Below, in pieces: positions 23,350 to 33,297 of a stretch of DNA of 64,000 bases. Every line of letters starts with the position of its first letter. The stretch's first letter is position 1. The stretch is from contig NC_081413.1 in NCBI RefSeq assembly GCF_030272615.1, positions 160,948,849-161,012,848 of the forward strand, read 5' to 3'. Both the position numbers and the translations under genes were made by a program. The notes under the pieces were generated by a model. The model saw nothing but the letters and a program-made list of their open reading frames with translations, searched no databases and was not told the DNA's origin. This stretch comes from Cryptomeria japonica. Taxonomy: Eukaryota > Streptophyta > Pinopsida > Cupressales > Cupressaceae.

Positions 23350-24062
23350 CTAGGTATTCTGCACTCATCAGGATCATACTTTTGCTTACTGGATATAGAT
23401 GCAGATTCTCTAAATGTTGTCTCAGACTTTCCATGAGATTCTCCAAACTCACTTATCTCAAATGTAGCAAGCTTTCCAACCAACACATCTCTTGTCATTG
23501 TAGTCACACTCCAGATCTCATCAATAAAAACAACCTTTTGTTTATAAGTAGGAGGCAAAGATCTTAGCACCTTAGCAACAATTTCATCTTCCTCAATGCT
23601 TCCATCGACACATCTGATACCTAGAACAAGATCATTCACCTTATCCATAAAATAATGTATGTTCCCATCATCTCCCATATTCAATGTCTCATGTTTTCCT
23701 TTCAAACTCTGTAACTTAGCAACTTTCACCTATTTATCACCTTCATATAGGATCTCAAGATTCTCCCAGATTTCATGTACAGTTTGAAGTCCCATAATAT
23801 TTGTCATTTTTGAATCATTCAAGGCACTAAACAATGCTTCCTTCACTTTAATATTATGTTTTGCTTCCTTCACCTCATCAGGAGTAGATGATCTATTATG
23901 AGGAACAACATAGGGATTCTTTATAATCTTCCAGTAATCTTCTCCAAGACATTTCAAGTGCACCTCCATCCGGTTCTTCCATATAGTATAGTTGCTTCCA
24001 TCAAACCTCAGATTGTCCTTCTTAAAGAGAATACCTTGAGCTTCCATATTGGATCTCCTCAA
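19793..24062 (-). pseudogene. Copia 2 gag-pol, broken
   Basis: Begins at ATG 24062 (possibly ATG 24047). Gag with Trp motif and CCHC knuckle C-F-S-C-N-K-I-G-H (23177-23136); protease with D-S-S at 22838-22831 where D-S-G is expected; integrase with the T-P-Q-Q-N-G core near 21985; reverse transcriptase with G-Y-S near 21112 and F-V-D-D-I near 20735; RNase H with T-A-E-V-E-Y near 20130 and Y-C-D-N-S near 20030. Reading is in one frame from 24062 to about 22350, then shifts several times. Premature stops include TAG at 23730, 22635, 22350, 21674, 21108, 20758, 20680, 20626, 20617 and 20096, most at family Gln positions, with TAA at 22776, near 22010 and at 20674. Confidence 0.8.
23279..23344 (+). 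repeat. (CT)33 microsatellite inside copia 2 gag
   Basis: Uninterrupted CT repeat, read on the minus strand as GA and translated as an Arg-Glu run in the gag frame, just before the zinc knuckle. The frame continues on the other side, apart from one TGA. Confidence 0.95.
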
Positions 24063-24088
24063 GCGATTAAGCTTCTACCGAAGGATCT

Positions 24089-24103
24089 AGCTTTAATACC
24101 AAT
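24089..24103 (-). promoter_or_regulatory. Copia 2 primer-binding site, mutated
   Basis: The minus strand reads ATTGGTATTAAAGCT; two transitions from the tRNA-iMet consensus (C to T, G to A). Confidence 0.55.
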
Positions 24104-25183
24104 TATTAGCAGCAACAAAGAAAGAAGACCACAGTAAGATGATACTCTGCAGTAGTATGTGAAAATATTACAATGGGGAATGCACATGCATTCAGGCACA
24201 CTGCCTAGAGCTCACTGCTCAAAATATATTTTCCTAGAAGGCTACAACCCTCAGGGAAATCTCACTGACTTACAACAAGCTTTGGACTACAATCCTGAAG
24301 AAATGAACTAGAAGAATAGCATCTCCAAATGCCTGATTACAGTTTTGGTTAAACACAATTGTCTGCTCTATAATACCAATCTCACCTCAACCTCAACACA
24401 AAATGATAAATTACTTGTTCACACATACACCACTCTCTGATAATGTAGACACAACACTGACACCTAAACTACATGAATAACTCACCTATATATACAATTT
24501 ATCAACCTTGATAACAAGGTAGGCTAAACCCTCAACCCTCAATTACAAAATTACATCACATGATACAAAGATCAACCAATGGACCAATATGATGATATTC
24601 ATAGCATAACATGGTCCTAATTCAAATTCCCAAATGATCAACTCCACCGTAAATCATACCAAGGTTAATTACAACACGCTATACCACTAGAAATACTGTA
24701 TAACACCAAAGTCATCACTAGTTGATAGAAACCACCAAAAACTTGCACAACAATCAATGGGGATCATAAATACAAAGAGGAAATGACTAGGAAACATGAG
24801 AAAGCGTGTTAGGATCATCCAAAATAGCTGGACCAACACCACTTTTCAAATCTTCATCTATCAACGTCTAGAAGCTCAAGAACACAACCAATCAGCAACT
24901 ATCATGAAGAAAGATAACTTGTAGAGCACCAAATCATGAAAAATCTAAAATGAAGATACACAAGACCATCCAAAACAATATCCCAAAGTCTCATCACAAT
25001 ATCTAATCACACCAAAATATACTGGAGGAAATATCAATCTCTACAAAACAGTGATCATCAAAGCCAAACTACAAAACCAGATCAGAAAATCTTCCCAAGT
25101 ACATTGAAATAAATCATAGGATTATTTTGACATCAATGACAACAACATATCCTAGAATAAATAATAAACAACCATATCCAACA
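24104..25183 (-). repeat. Copia 2 5' LTR
   Basis: 1080 bases, clearly the same sequence as 18429-19484 with scattered changes and small indels. TATA box on the minus strand near 24490. Confidence 0.8.
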
Positions 25184-25188
25184 AGTAC

Positions 25189-26676
25189 TAGCAGGGATGA
25201 TGGATGACCATCAAGAGTATGCATGGGGTCCTTGTGTTCTCACCATGCTTTACTATCGAATACATATAGTGGTGTACTTGGGTGTTCATTCGATCAGTTG
25301 TGGTGTGACACTCCTACAGGTTTGGGCATGGGAGCACATCACATTTTTTGGTTAGTTGTTCATGTTGAGTTATAGGATGAGCAGTCATATTCTCATAGGT
25401 ATGCACGTGCAGTTCACCAAAGATTCATGGGATGTACATTATTTTGGAGGTATGAGATAGATATACTTCAACATTTCACATGGTGACCATATCTAGGTTG
25501 TCCAAGTTGGTTGGATGATGCACAACACATACCATATTACCAACAAAAACAATATTTCATAGGCCAAACTATGAGTTCACAAGATATTATAGATGTACAA
25601 TTACCCAACCATATACTTAGAGAGTTTGGTGAGGTACGGGATATACCATATAGTACTGCATATTTTTCTCAATCAGCCTATGAGGATTCAGGCCTTGTAT
25701 AAGCCCATAGGTAGAAACCACAGAGTTTGATAGTTTAATTCTTTAATAGTGGTTGATCACAGTACGACACCACAATATGATATTTGGTGGGAAATACACA
25801 GGCCCACTTCATTTACAAATTTTATAGTGCCCATTGTCAGAGGGATTGAATGCTAGATGAGACAAGGATATGGTGCTCAAGGTGAAGATGGAGGTGGTGA
25901 GGAAGGTGAGGGAGGAAGTGATAGGGGTGGTAGGAGAGGAGGGAGGAAAGATAGGGAAGAGGTAGAGATGGAGGGAGGGATGGAGGGAGGGTTGGAGGTA
26001 GGAGGAGAGAAAGGGGTGAGGTATCATGATCAAAGGGGGTGATGAGGGTGGAGGATGAGATAGTGGTGCAAGAGGAGATGAGTCCATACAGGTAGATGTT
26101 GGAGGATATTCCCTAGTTGCAACAGTGGTAGGAGAGGGGGATGAGGAGATGGAGATAGTTATCAAGGAGTTCATCGAGTTAGGTGAGGATAGTGATGGCT
26201 CTAGTTCTAGATCATTTAGTGTTGATAGTTATGATGATGATGATGTTGATAATTATTATGTCTGTGATGAGAAGGTAGCCACAAAAAAGGAGGGTATGGT
26301 AGGTGGAGTTGAGGATACAGGCTGATGTTAGGTTGAGGCAGATAATCCTATTTATTAAATGCCCAATTTGGAGGGTGTACACATTGGAGAGAATGTTCTA
26401 CAGATTTTAGATCCTCAGGTAGATAGAGGATAGATACAAGAACTTTAGGATCATGTGTGGGATCTACAAGTAGGATTGTTTGTATCACAATGACATAGGG
26501 TTGATGATAGAGCCCATTTTATAGAGGACGAGGAGGCCTAGATGCAGGACAAAGATGCTCTTACCACTAAGAGATATTGGTTGAGGATTGAGCAAGACCT
26601 TTCCATGGCAGAGAGATATTTATTCTAGTGGGAGAGAGATGATTTCTCAATGAGGGTACATTTGTGCATGGATTCA
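25189..26676 (+). pseudogene. PMD2 exon 2, middle part
   Basis: Continues the PMD from 18428. It has the diagnostic core V-W-A-W-E-H-I (about 25325-25345), then F-W-R-Y-E (about 25443), then I-P-Y-Y and D-I-P-Y-S-T-A-Y near 25650, ending with W-W-E-I-H-R-P near 25795. A low-complexity Gly/Glu/Arg tail follows (25857-26040), then an acidic Asp-rich stretch (26125-26270). There are several frame changes and stops. Its last codons (M-D-S) join in phase to 53578 once copia 3 is removed. Confidence 0.65.
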
Positions 26677-26824
26677 TGTTTCCAAAGTATTTGTTGATGT
26701 GTTGCTATGGTTGTCATTGATGTCAAACTTATTCTTCTAAATTGGTTTGGAATGTTTGTGGTCTAGAGTTATCTTGTTATGTTGTTCATGTTGCAATTGT
26801 TCTATCAATTATTCTGGAAGTGTT
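26677..26824 (+). repeat. Copia 3 5' LTR, piece 1
   Basis: Matches the first 150 bases or so of 52339-53572, including tcattgatgtcaaac. Ends at copia 5. Confidence 0.75.
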
Positions 26825-27709
26825 TGTAAGGAAGTTAAGTAGCGGAAACAACTTCCTACACTAACCTTGAGAGGAGGGTAATCCAAAACTTTTTCAGATC
26901 ATTACAACAGTTACAGAAAATAGAAATAGATATAATAGCAATCATACCACAACACAATGATTTACGTGGGGAAAACCCTTTCGGGAGAAAAACCCCACCC
27001 TCCAAAAGCAGCTCAATATTTTATTCAGCAATCAAAAACAGATTACAAAATACTTGCAGAGCAAGCTCTTCGCAGGAGTAGCACTAATCAGAGATTCAGA
27101 GGCAACTCAATAGCCATGAGACTCTTACACACAACCTCTATCTCACACACCTCATAAATAGGAGATACAATACAAGAAACCGTCAAACGGTATTACAAAA
27201 CCATGGGCTAAAACCACCCAATAAGGTGTAGCCGACCTTATCTCCCTTCTATGACATGTTAAAGCACACATCAACACGTGTCGCTCCCTTTTACAGCTCA
27301 TTTATGTATTCGATACAAATTATTTTTCCTATTTCAGGAGTACAAACTTCCGGAGGCCATAACTTGAGAACCGGGTGTCCGATTGACGAACCGTTTGAAG
27401 CGCCGGAAATCTCACGAAGTGCTCTATCACCTCGTAACCAGTTTCGCCGGTTACGACCACTTTTTAGGGCGTTTCGGAGCCTCTAAAGTCCCCAAAATTA
27501 AGTTTAAACATTTTATTGCACCCCTCCAAGACGAAAACTTTAATATCTTCAAAACTAGCTGTGACCTTGCGACGAAACTTTACCGGAATGCTTATCTAGC
27601 CAACCAGAACCTTCAGGGAGAGTTTCGCACTATTTCGTGCTCAAATGAAAAATTACTATAAATAGTAACCTCATATAAATGCAAGGTTGAGACACCATTT
27701 TTCCCAACA
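26825..27709 (-). repeat. Copia 5 3' LTR
   Basis: 885 bases, TGTAAG...CCCAACA in plus orientation. Carries the R/U5 hairpin (ctttcggg with flanking ttttcccc, 26961-26997) in minus orientation. Confidence 0.92.
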
Positions 27710-27721
27710 AATCTCCCACTT
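27710..27721 (-). promoter_or_regulatory. Copia 5 polypurine tract
   Basis: The minus strand reads AAGTGGGAGATT directly before the 3' LTR. Confidence 0.7.
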
Positions 27722-27765
27722 GTCGAACACCTTGCATGAGCGAAAGGGAATGTCAACACAATGAA

Positions 27766-30700
27766 TCAATTGCTAGGGGCCATAAGGCCCATAGACTCTA
27801 AACACCATCTGAACTTCTCTGTGCTCACAGCCTTAGTTAAAGCATCTGCAACATTCATCAAAGTGTCCACCTTAACCAGCTTCACCCTACCATCTTCGAC
27901 CATATCTCTAACAAAATGATACTGAACATCAATATGTTTGGTCCGGGCATGAAATGTCGGGTTCTTAGCTAGGCTAATTGCACTCTGACTGTCACAGTAA
28001 ACTGTCACTGTACCTTGTTTTATTCCAATATCCGAACACAGTCTCTTAAGCCAAATGGCCTCTTTACAAGCATGAGTAGCTGCCATATACTCTGCTTCAG
28101 TAGTGGATAAAGCAACCACAGCCTGTCGCTTACTCATCCAACTAATTGCACCACCAAACAAAGTAAACACATAAGCACTGGTGGATCTTCTGCTATCAAT
28201 ATCACCTGCCCAATCTGAATCTACATAACCATGGATATCAAGGGAAGTCATGTCTCCAACTGAATTACCATGATAACACAAAGAATACTCTGAAGTACCC
28301 TTCAAATATCTAAAGACTCTTTTGACTGCATCCCAATGAACTCTACCAGGATTAGACATATATCTAGAAAGTACTCCCACTGCTTGGGCAATGTCTGGTC
28401 TAGTACAGACCATAGCATACATTAAGCTTCCAACCGCACTCTGGTAAGGCACTCTGCTCATGTCTTCCATCTCCAATGGGGATGTAGGACAATCTGAAAT
28501 AGATAGTTTCATTCCAACTGTAAAAGGAACACTCAATGGTCTACAATTCTGCATGTTGAACCTCTGTAACACTGAATTCACATACTTACTTTGGCCTAGC
28601 CATAGCTTTCTGTTCACCCTATCTCTTCTAATTTCCATCCCAAGAATGTGCTTTGCTGCACCAAGATCTTTCATTTCAAATTTAGCAGCGAGTTGAGACT
28701 TCAGTTCTGAAATCATACCTTTCCCTTTACCAATGAATAACATATCATCAACATACAATGCAATGAATAAGAAATGATCACCATAAGATTTATAATAAAC
28801 ACAGTGATCTGATTTAGAACGTTCAAATCCCAAACTCAACACATATGTATCAAATTTCTGGTACCACATCCTAGGACTTTGTTTGAGGCCATACAAAGAT
28901 TTCTTCAATTTATAGACCAAATTACTTTTGCCTTTCACCACATAGTGCTCTGGCTGTGTCATATAAATATCTTCCTCCAAATCACCATGAAGGAAAGCAG
29001 TTTTCACATCCATTTGCTCAACCTCTAAATCATAAGCAGTAGCAATAGAAAGCAAAAATCTAATGGATTTAATTTTTGCAACAGGAGAAAATATCTCACC
29101 GTAATCAACACCCTCAACCTGAGAGTAGCCTTTTGCAACCAACCTTGCTTTATACTTCTCAATGCTTCCATCTGAACCAATCTTTTTCTTGAACACCCAT
29201 TTACAACCAACAGGTTTTCGTCCTTCAGGCAATGGTACAAGATCCCATGTATCATTCTTTTTCAAAGCTGCCATTTCTTCCTCCATAGCAATCTTCCAGG
29301 ATTCTGCATCATTCATACCTAATGCCTCTTCTACAGATTTCGGTTCATCCACACTAGTATTCAGAGCAAAAATACATCTCCAATCATCAGGTGAATACCT
29401 TTCAGGTGGTTGTCTATGTCTTGTAGACCTTCGAACAAGCTGAGTTGGAGGTTCTTTCTCCTCTTCTAAAGATTTAGAGCTAGATGAGCTCTCCTCAAAT
29501 TCTTGCCTTTCTAGGGGTCTTGATTCAACTCTTTCAGGTGTAGAAGGAAGTTGAATCACATCTTCTTTTTTAGTCTGTTCTGGCTGCAATGTAACAGAAG
29601 GAGACTTAATTTCTCTAAAAATAACACTTCTACTGTGAATTACCTTTTGTGCAACAGGGTCCCAAAGCTTGTATCCTTTCACACCATAACTATACCCGAT
29701 GAAGATACATTTCACGGCCTTGTTCTCCAACTTTGTTCGCTTCTCCTTTGGCACATGTGCATATACCTCGCAACCAAAAACTCTAAGATGTCTCAATGAA
29801 GGCTTGTGACCTGACCATGCTTCCATAGGCGTTTTATCAACAAGAGCTGATGTAGGAGACCTGTTAATCAGGTAGCAAGCAGTGGCAACAGCTTCAGCCC
29901 AAAACTTTTGTTCAAGACCAGCACCACTCAACATACTCCTAGCCTTTTCCATCAGTGTCCTGTTCATTCTTTCTGCAACTCCATTCTGCTGTGGAGAATA
30001 TGGAGTTGTCTTTTGCCTATTAATTCCACAGTCTTTACAGAATCTATCAAAATCATTAGAGCAAAACTCACCGCCATTATCAGTTCTCAAACATTTTATT
30101 TTCTTTTCAGTCTGCAACTCAACCATTGCTTTAAATTCTTTAAAACGACTAAAAACTTCAGATTTACTCTTTAGAAAATATACCCATGTCCTTCTACTAA
30201 AATCATCAATAAATGAAACATAATATGTGGATTTTCCAATCGAAGAGACATCTACTGGACCAAACACATCAGAATGGATAAGATCCAAAACACCACAAGT
30301 TTTATGAGAACTCGAGTAAAACTGAACGCGGTTTTGTTTTCCATAAATGCAATGCTCACAGAAATCAAAGTCAAGGTTACAGTCATTCAAACCTTCAACA
30401 AGGTTTTTATTTTTCAAGGTCCTTAGACCCTTTTCTCCAATGTGGCCAAGCCTCTGGTGCCATAACATAGTCTTTTCTGCAGGTAACTTTGCTTCAGACG
30501 AAAGAGCACCCTTAGGTACCCAAAAACCATTTCCATCTGCTGAAGGTGAAACCTTCAAATCTTCCAGTGAAGTATCCGCAGATTTACTCTTTACAGAAGT
30601 GCTATTACACTCAACAGTGTATGCTTCAAGCTTATACAAAGTGCCAAACCTGACACCTCTAGCAACTACCATAGCACCCTTAATCATCTTACATCCTGCT

Positions 30701-31809
30701 TCAGAAAAGACTACCTGCACACCTGCATCTATCAGTTTGCTCATAGATAACAGGTTTCGTTTTAATCCAGGGATATGCAGCACACCATTAATCCTTTTTA
30801 TTCTACCATCAGAAAACCTGATTCTAACCTTACCTCGACCAACAATGTCTAGATGTGAATCATCACCCAAGTACACCTTACCTCCATTAAATCCTTCATA
30901 TTCAGAAAACCAATCTCTATTGGAAGTCATATGAAAAGATGCACCTGAGTCAATTAGCCAGGCATCATTACCTGCATGAGTCGCCAAAGCCGCAATAAAT
31001 GCATCGCCATCTTCCTTGTCGGACTCAGAATCAGAATCGAACTTTTTCTTTTTCTTCTTCTTTTCTTCTTTGCAGTCCTTACGGATGTGACCCGGTTTAC
31101 CGCAATTCCAGCAAATGACTTTGGACTTTCCAGGAGATTTCGATCTCCCTTTGGATTTGGACTTGCCGCGCTTCTCATTCTTCTTGCCTTTCTCCTTAGG
31201 TCTTCCACGAACGGTTAGGGCTTCCTTTGAACTGATGGATACCTTCCTTCGCATCTCTTCACCGAGTAGGGCACCCACCACATCTTCAGATTTCAAAACA
31301 ACAGAAGTACTACCGATAGCCATAACAAGAGAATCCCACGAATCAGGCAAAGAACAAAGCAAGATCTGACATTTCTCCTCCTCGTCCATCTTAACACCGA
31401 CGGATACTAATTGAGCCACAATCATATTGAATGCTTCTAGGTGGTCTGCAATTCGTCCACCCTCTTCCATCTTCAAGGAATACAATTTCTTTCTTAAGAA
31501 AATTTGATTTAATAAAGATTTCACTTGATACATCTCACCAAGCTTAGTCCATAGCTTCTTTGCAGAGTTCTCTTCATGGACATTGATTAGAACAGAGTCT
31601 GCCAGGCACAGTCTGATTAGACCCTTGGCTTTTCGGTCCATAACATCATACTGAGCTGCCGCAGTAGGATCTGAGGGCCTTTGGACATTCGCATCAATAG
31701 CATCCCAAAGATCTCGATCTATTAGCAGATCTTCCATCTTCAGCTTCCACATCTCAAAATTACTTCCATTAAATTTCTCCACCTCTATTCTCCCTGACGA
31801 ACTCGCCAT
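27766..31809 (-). CDS. Copia 5 gag-pol polyprotein, 1347 aa, complete
   Basis: ATG at 31809, about 110 bases after the primer site. Domains in order: gag (residues 1-230), zinc knuckle C-W-N-C-G-K-P-G-H (233-246), protease with D-S-G (287-289), integrase with the HHCC motif (H451, H456, C484, C487) and the DDE triad D514, D577, E613 with D-35-E spacing, a variable acidic linker (730-800), reverse transcriptase with Y-V-D-D (1019-1022), and RNase H with D1197, E1240 and D1273. All expected catalytic residues are present. Length is normal for copia. Wording of gag, integrase and RNase H places it in the Tork/Tnt1 group. One frame covers everything, so gag and pol would be made as a single precursor cleaved by its own protease. 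Confidence 0.95.
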   Translation of the reverse strand: MASSSGRIEVEKFNGSNFEMWKLKMEDLLIDRDLWDAIDANVQRPSDPTAAAQYDVMDRKAKGLIRLCLADSVLINVHEENSAKKLWTKLGEMYQVKSLLNQIFLRKKLYSLKMEEGGRIADHLEAFNMIVAQLVSVGVKMDEEEKCQILLCSLPDSWDSLVMAIGSTSVVLKSEDVVGALLGEEMRRKVSISSKEALTVRGRPKEKGKKNEKRGKSKSKGRSKSPGKSKVICWNCGKPGHIRKDCKEEKKKKKKKFDSDSESDKEDGDAFIAALATHAGNDAWLIDSGASFHMTSNRDWFSEYEGFNGGKVYLGDDSHLDIVGRGKVRIRFSDGRIKRINGVLHIPGLKRNLLSMSKLIDAGVQVVFSEAGCKMIKGAMVVARGVRFGTLYKLEAYTVECNSTSVKSKSADTSLEDLKVSPSADGNGFWVPKGALSSEAKLPAEKTMLWHQRLGHIGEKGLRTLKNKNLVEGLNDCNLDFDFCEHCIYGKQNRVQFYSSSHKTCGVLDLIHSDVFGPVDVSSIGKSTYYVSFIDDFSRRTWVYFLKSKSEVFSRFKEFKAMVELQTEKKIKCLRTDNGGEFCSNDFDRFCKDCGINRQKTTPYSPQQNGVAERMNRTLMEKARSMLSGAGLEQKFWAEAVATACYLINRSPTSALVDKTPMEAWSGHKPSLRHLRVFGCEVYAHVPKEKRTKLENKAVKCIFIGYSYGVKGYKLWDPVAQKVIHSRSVIFREIKSPSVTLQPEQTKKEDVIQLPSTPERVESRPLERQEFEESSSSSKSLEEEKEPPTQLVRRSTRHRQPPERYSPDDWRCIFALNTSVDEPKSVEEALGMNDAESWKIAMEEEMAALKKNDTWDLVPLPEGRKPVGCKWVFKKKIGSDGSIEKYKARLVAKGYSQVEGVDYGEIFSPVAKIKSIRFLLSIATAYDLEVEQMDVKTAFLHGDLEEDIYMTQPEHYVVKGKSNLVYKLKKSLYGLKQSPRMWYQKFDTYVLSLGFERSKSDHCVYYKSYGDHFLFIALYVDDMLFIGKGKGMISELKSQLAAKFEMKDLGAAKHILGMEIRRDRVNRKLWLGQSKYVNSVLQRFNMQNCRPLSVPFTVGMKLSISDCPTSPLEMEDMSRVPYQSAVGSLMYAMVCTRPDIAQAVGVLSRYMSNPGRVHWDAVKRVFRYLKGTSEYSLCYHGNSVGDMTSLDIHGYVDSDWAGDIDSRRSTSAYVFTLFGGAISWMSKRQAVVALSTTEAEYMAATHACKEAIWLKRLCSDIGIKQGTVTVYCDSQSAISLAKNPTFHARTKHIDVQYHFVRDMVEDGRVKLVKVDTLMNVADALTKAVSTEKFRWCLESMGLMAPSN

Positions 31810-31919
31810 CTGAATATTCCTGCAATAGGATCAAAAAGTGTCTTCTGCACAAGCTCCCACTCAAATCTGGATTAGTTCAAAAAACCCAACTGCCCACAAT
31901 TGAAACCAAAGGTGATCAG

Positions 31920-31931
31920 GCTCTGATACCA
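31920..31931 (-). promoter_or_regulatory. Copia 5 primer-binding site
   Basis: TGGTATCAGAGC on the minus strand, two bases from the 5' LTR. Confidence 0.9.
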
Positions 31932-31933
31932 CT

Positions 31934-32818
31934 TGTAAGGAAGTTAAGTAGCGGAAACAACTTCCTACACTAACCTTGAGAGGAGGGTAATGCAAAACTT
32001 TTTCAGATCATTACAACAGTTACAGAAAATAGAAATAGATATAATAGCAATCATACCACAACACAATGATTTACGTGGGGAAAACCCTTTCGGGAGAAAA
32101 ACCCCACCCTCCAAAAGCAGCTCAATATTTTATTCAGCAATCAAAAACAGATTACAAAATACTTACAGAGCAAGCTCTTCGCAGGAGTAGCACTAATCAG
32201 AGATTCAGAGGCAACTCAATAGCCATGAGACTCTTACACACAACCTCTATCTCACACACCTCATAAATAGGAGATACAATACAAGAAACCGTCAAACGGT
32301 ATTACAAAACCATGGGCTAAAACCACCCAATAAGGTGTAGCCGACCTTATCTCCCTTCTATGACATGTTAAAGCACACATCAACACGTGTCGCTCCCTTT
32401 TACAGCTCATTTATGTATTCGATACAAATTATTTTTCCTATTTCAGGAGTACAAACTTCCGGAGGCCATAACTTGAGAACCGGGTGTCCGATTGACGAAC
32501 CGTTTGAAGCGCCGGAAAGCTCACGAAGTGCTCTATCACCTCATAACCGGCTTCGCCGGTTATGGCCACTTTTTAGGGCGTTTCAGAGCCTCTAAAGTCC
32601 CCAAAATTAAGTTTAAACATTTTATTGCACCCCTCCAAGACGAAAACTTTAATATCTTCAAAACTAGCTGTGACCTTGCGACGAAACTTTACCGGAATGC
32701 TTATCTAGCCAACCAGAACCTTCAGGGAGAGTTTCGCACTATTTCGTGCTCAAATGAAAACTTACTATAAATAGTAACCTCATATAAATGCAAGGTTGAG
32801 ACACCATTTTTCCCAACA
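31934..32818 (-). repeat. Copia 5 5' LTR
   Basis: 885 bases, near-identical to 26825-27709. Differences cluster around the small inverted repeat at 32543-32563. R/U5 hairpin at 32070-32106. Confidence 0.92.
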
Positions 32819-32823
32819 GTGTT

Positions 32824-33297
32824 TAGGTCTAGAATCTATTGTTGATGTTTAGTGTTGTTGTTATCTTCATTAGATATAGTTTCGGTATTATGGATATGAT
32901 GGTTTTGTGCTCCAAAAACATCTTTGTGTTCTCTGGGTGTTGTGGTATTGATCGTAGCTGGTTGAGAGATTCTATGTTAGACCTATCATTTGATTTGAAT
33001 GAGTTGTGGAAGCGTATTTCATATGTTATGGGTCTCGTCATAGCGTTTAGAGATATGGATTTGAGTTTTTTTGTATTGGAGAGTATGTCTTGACTATTAA
33101 TTGCTTATATGGATGCACAATGTTTGGATATGTTATTGGTTATGTTATGGTGATTATGGATCAATGAATTGATCTTTGGAAGCTCTGCTTTGGTCCCTTC
33201 TTTATCCTAGATCAATGTGCATATTTTTTGTTCGGAAAGTGTATTTTTATTCAGGCCGACTTGGTTTATGCTTTGATGATCTATCTTGTATATAAGG
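32824..33297 (+). repeat. Copia 3 5' LTR, piece 2, with TATA box
   Basis: Collinear with 52490-52960. Ends TGTATATAAGG; the TATATAAGG is the presumed copia 3 TATA box and the last five bases are the gypsy duplication. Confidence 0.8.

Larger units (their letters stand above)
18429..25183 (-). mobile_element. Copia 2, full-length but decayed Ty1/copia element
   Basis: Two LTRs (18429-19484 and 24104-25183) flank a minus-strand gag-pol. Target-site duplication TGTAC (18424-18428) / AGTAC (25184-25188), one base different. It interrupts PMD2. Both LTRs now start TATTAG where TGTTAG would be expected. Confidence 0.8.
26825..32818 (-). mobile_element. Copia 5, intact Tork/Tnt1-like element
   Basis: 5994 bases with two LTRs of exactly 885 bases, perfect duplication GTGTT (26820-26824 and 32819-32823), intact primer site, polypurine tract and one uninterrupted gag-pol. 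About ten differences between the LTRs by eye, so roughly one percent. The youngest complete element in the window and a candidate for autonomy. Confidence 0.92.

Noticed and set aside
25809-26174. Ser/Pro/Thr-rich open frame on the minus strand
   Set aside because: Antisense of the Gly/Glu-rich tail of PMD2.
30347-30934. Open frame of 195 codons on the plus strand
   Set aside because: It is opposite the intact copia 5 gag-pol and exists only because that strand is constrained. No domain wording.
27434-32563. Apparent compensatory base change in a hairpin between the two copia 5 LTRs (27434-27454 and 32543-32563)
   Set aside because: Both changed pairs are CG in one LTR and CA or TG in the other. 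Loss of methylated CG on both arms of an inverted repeat gives the same pattern without selection.
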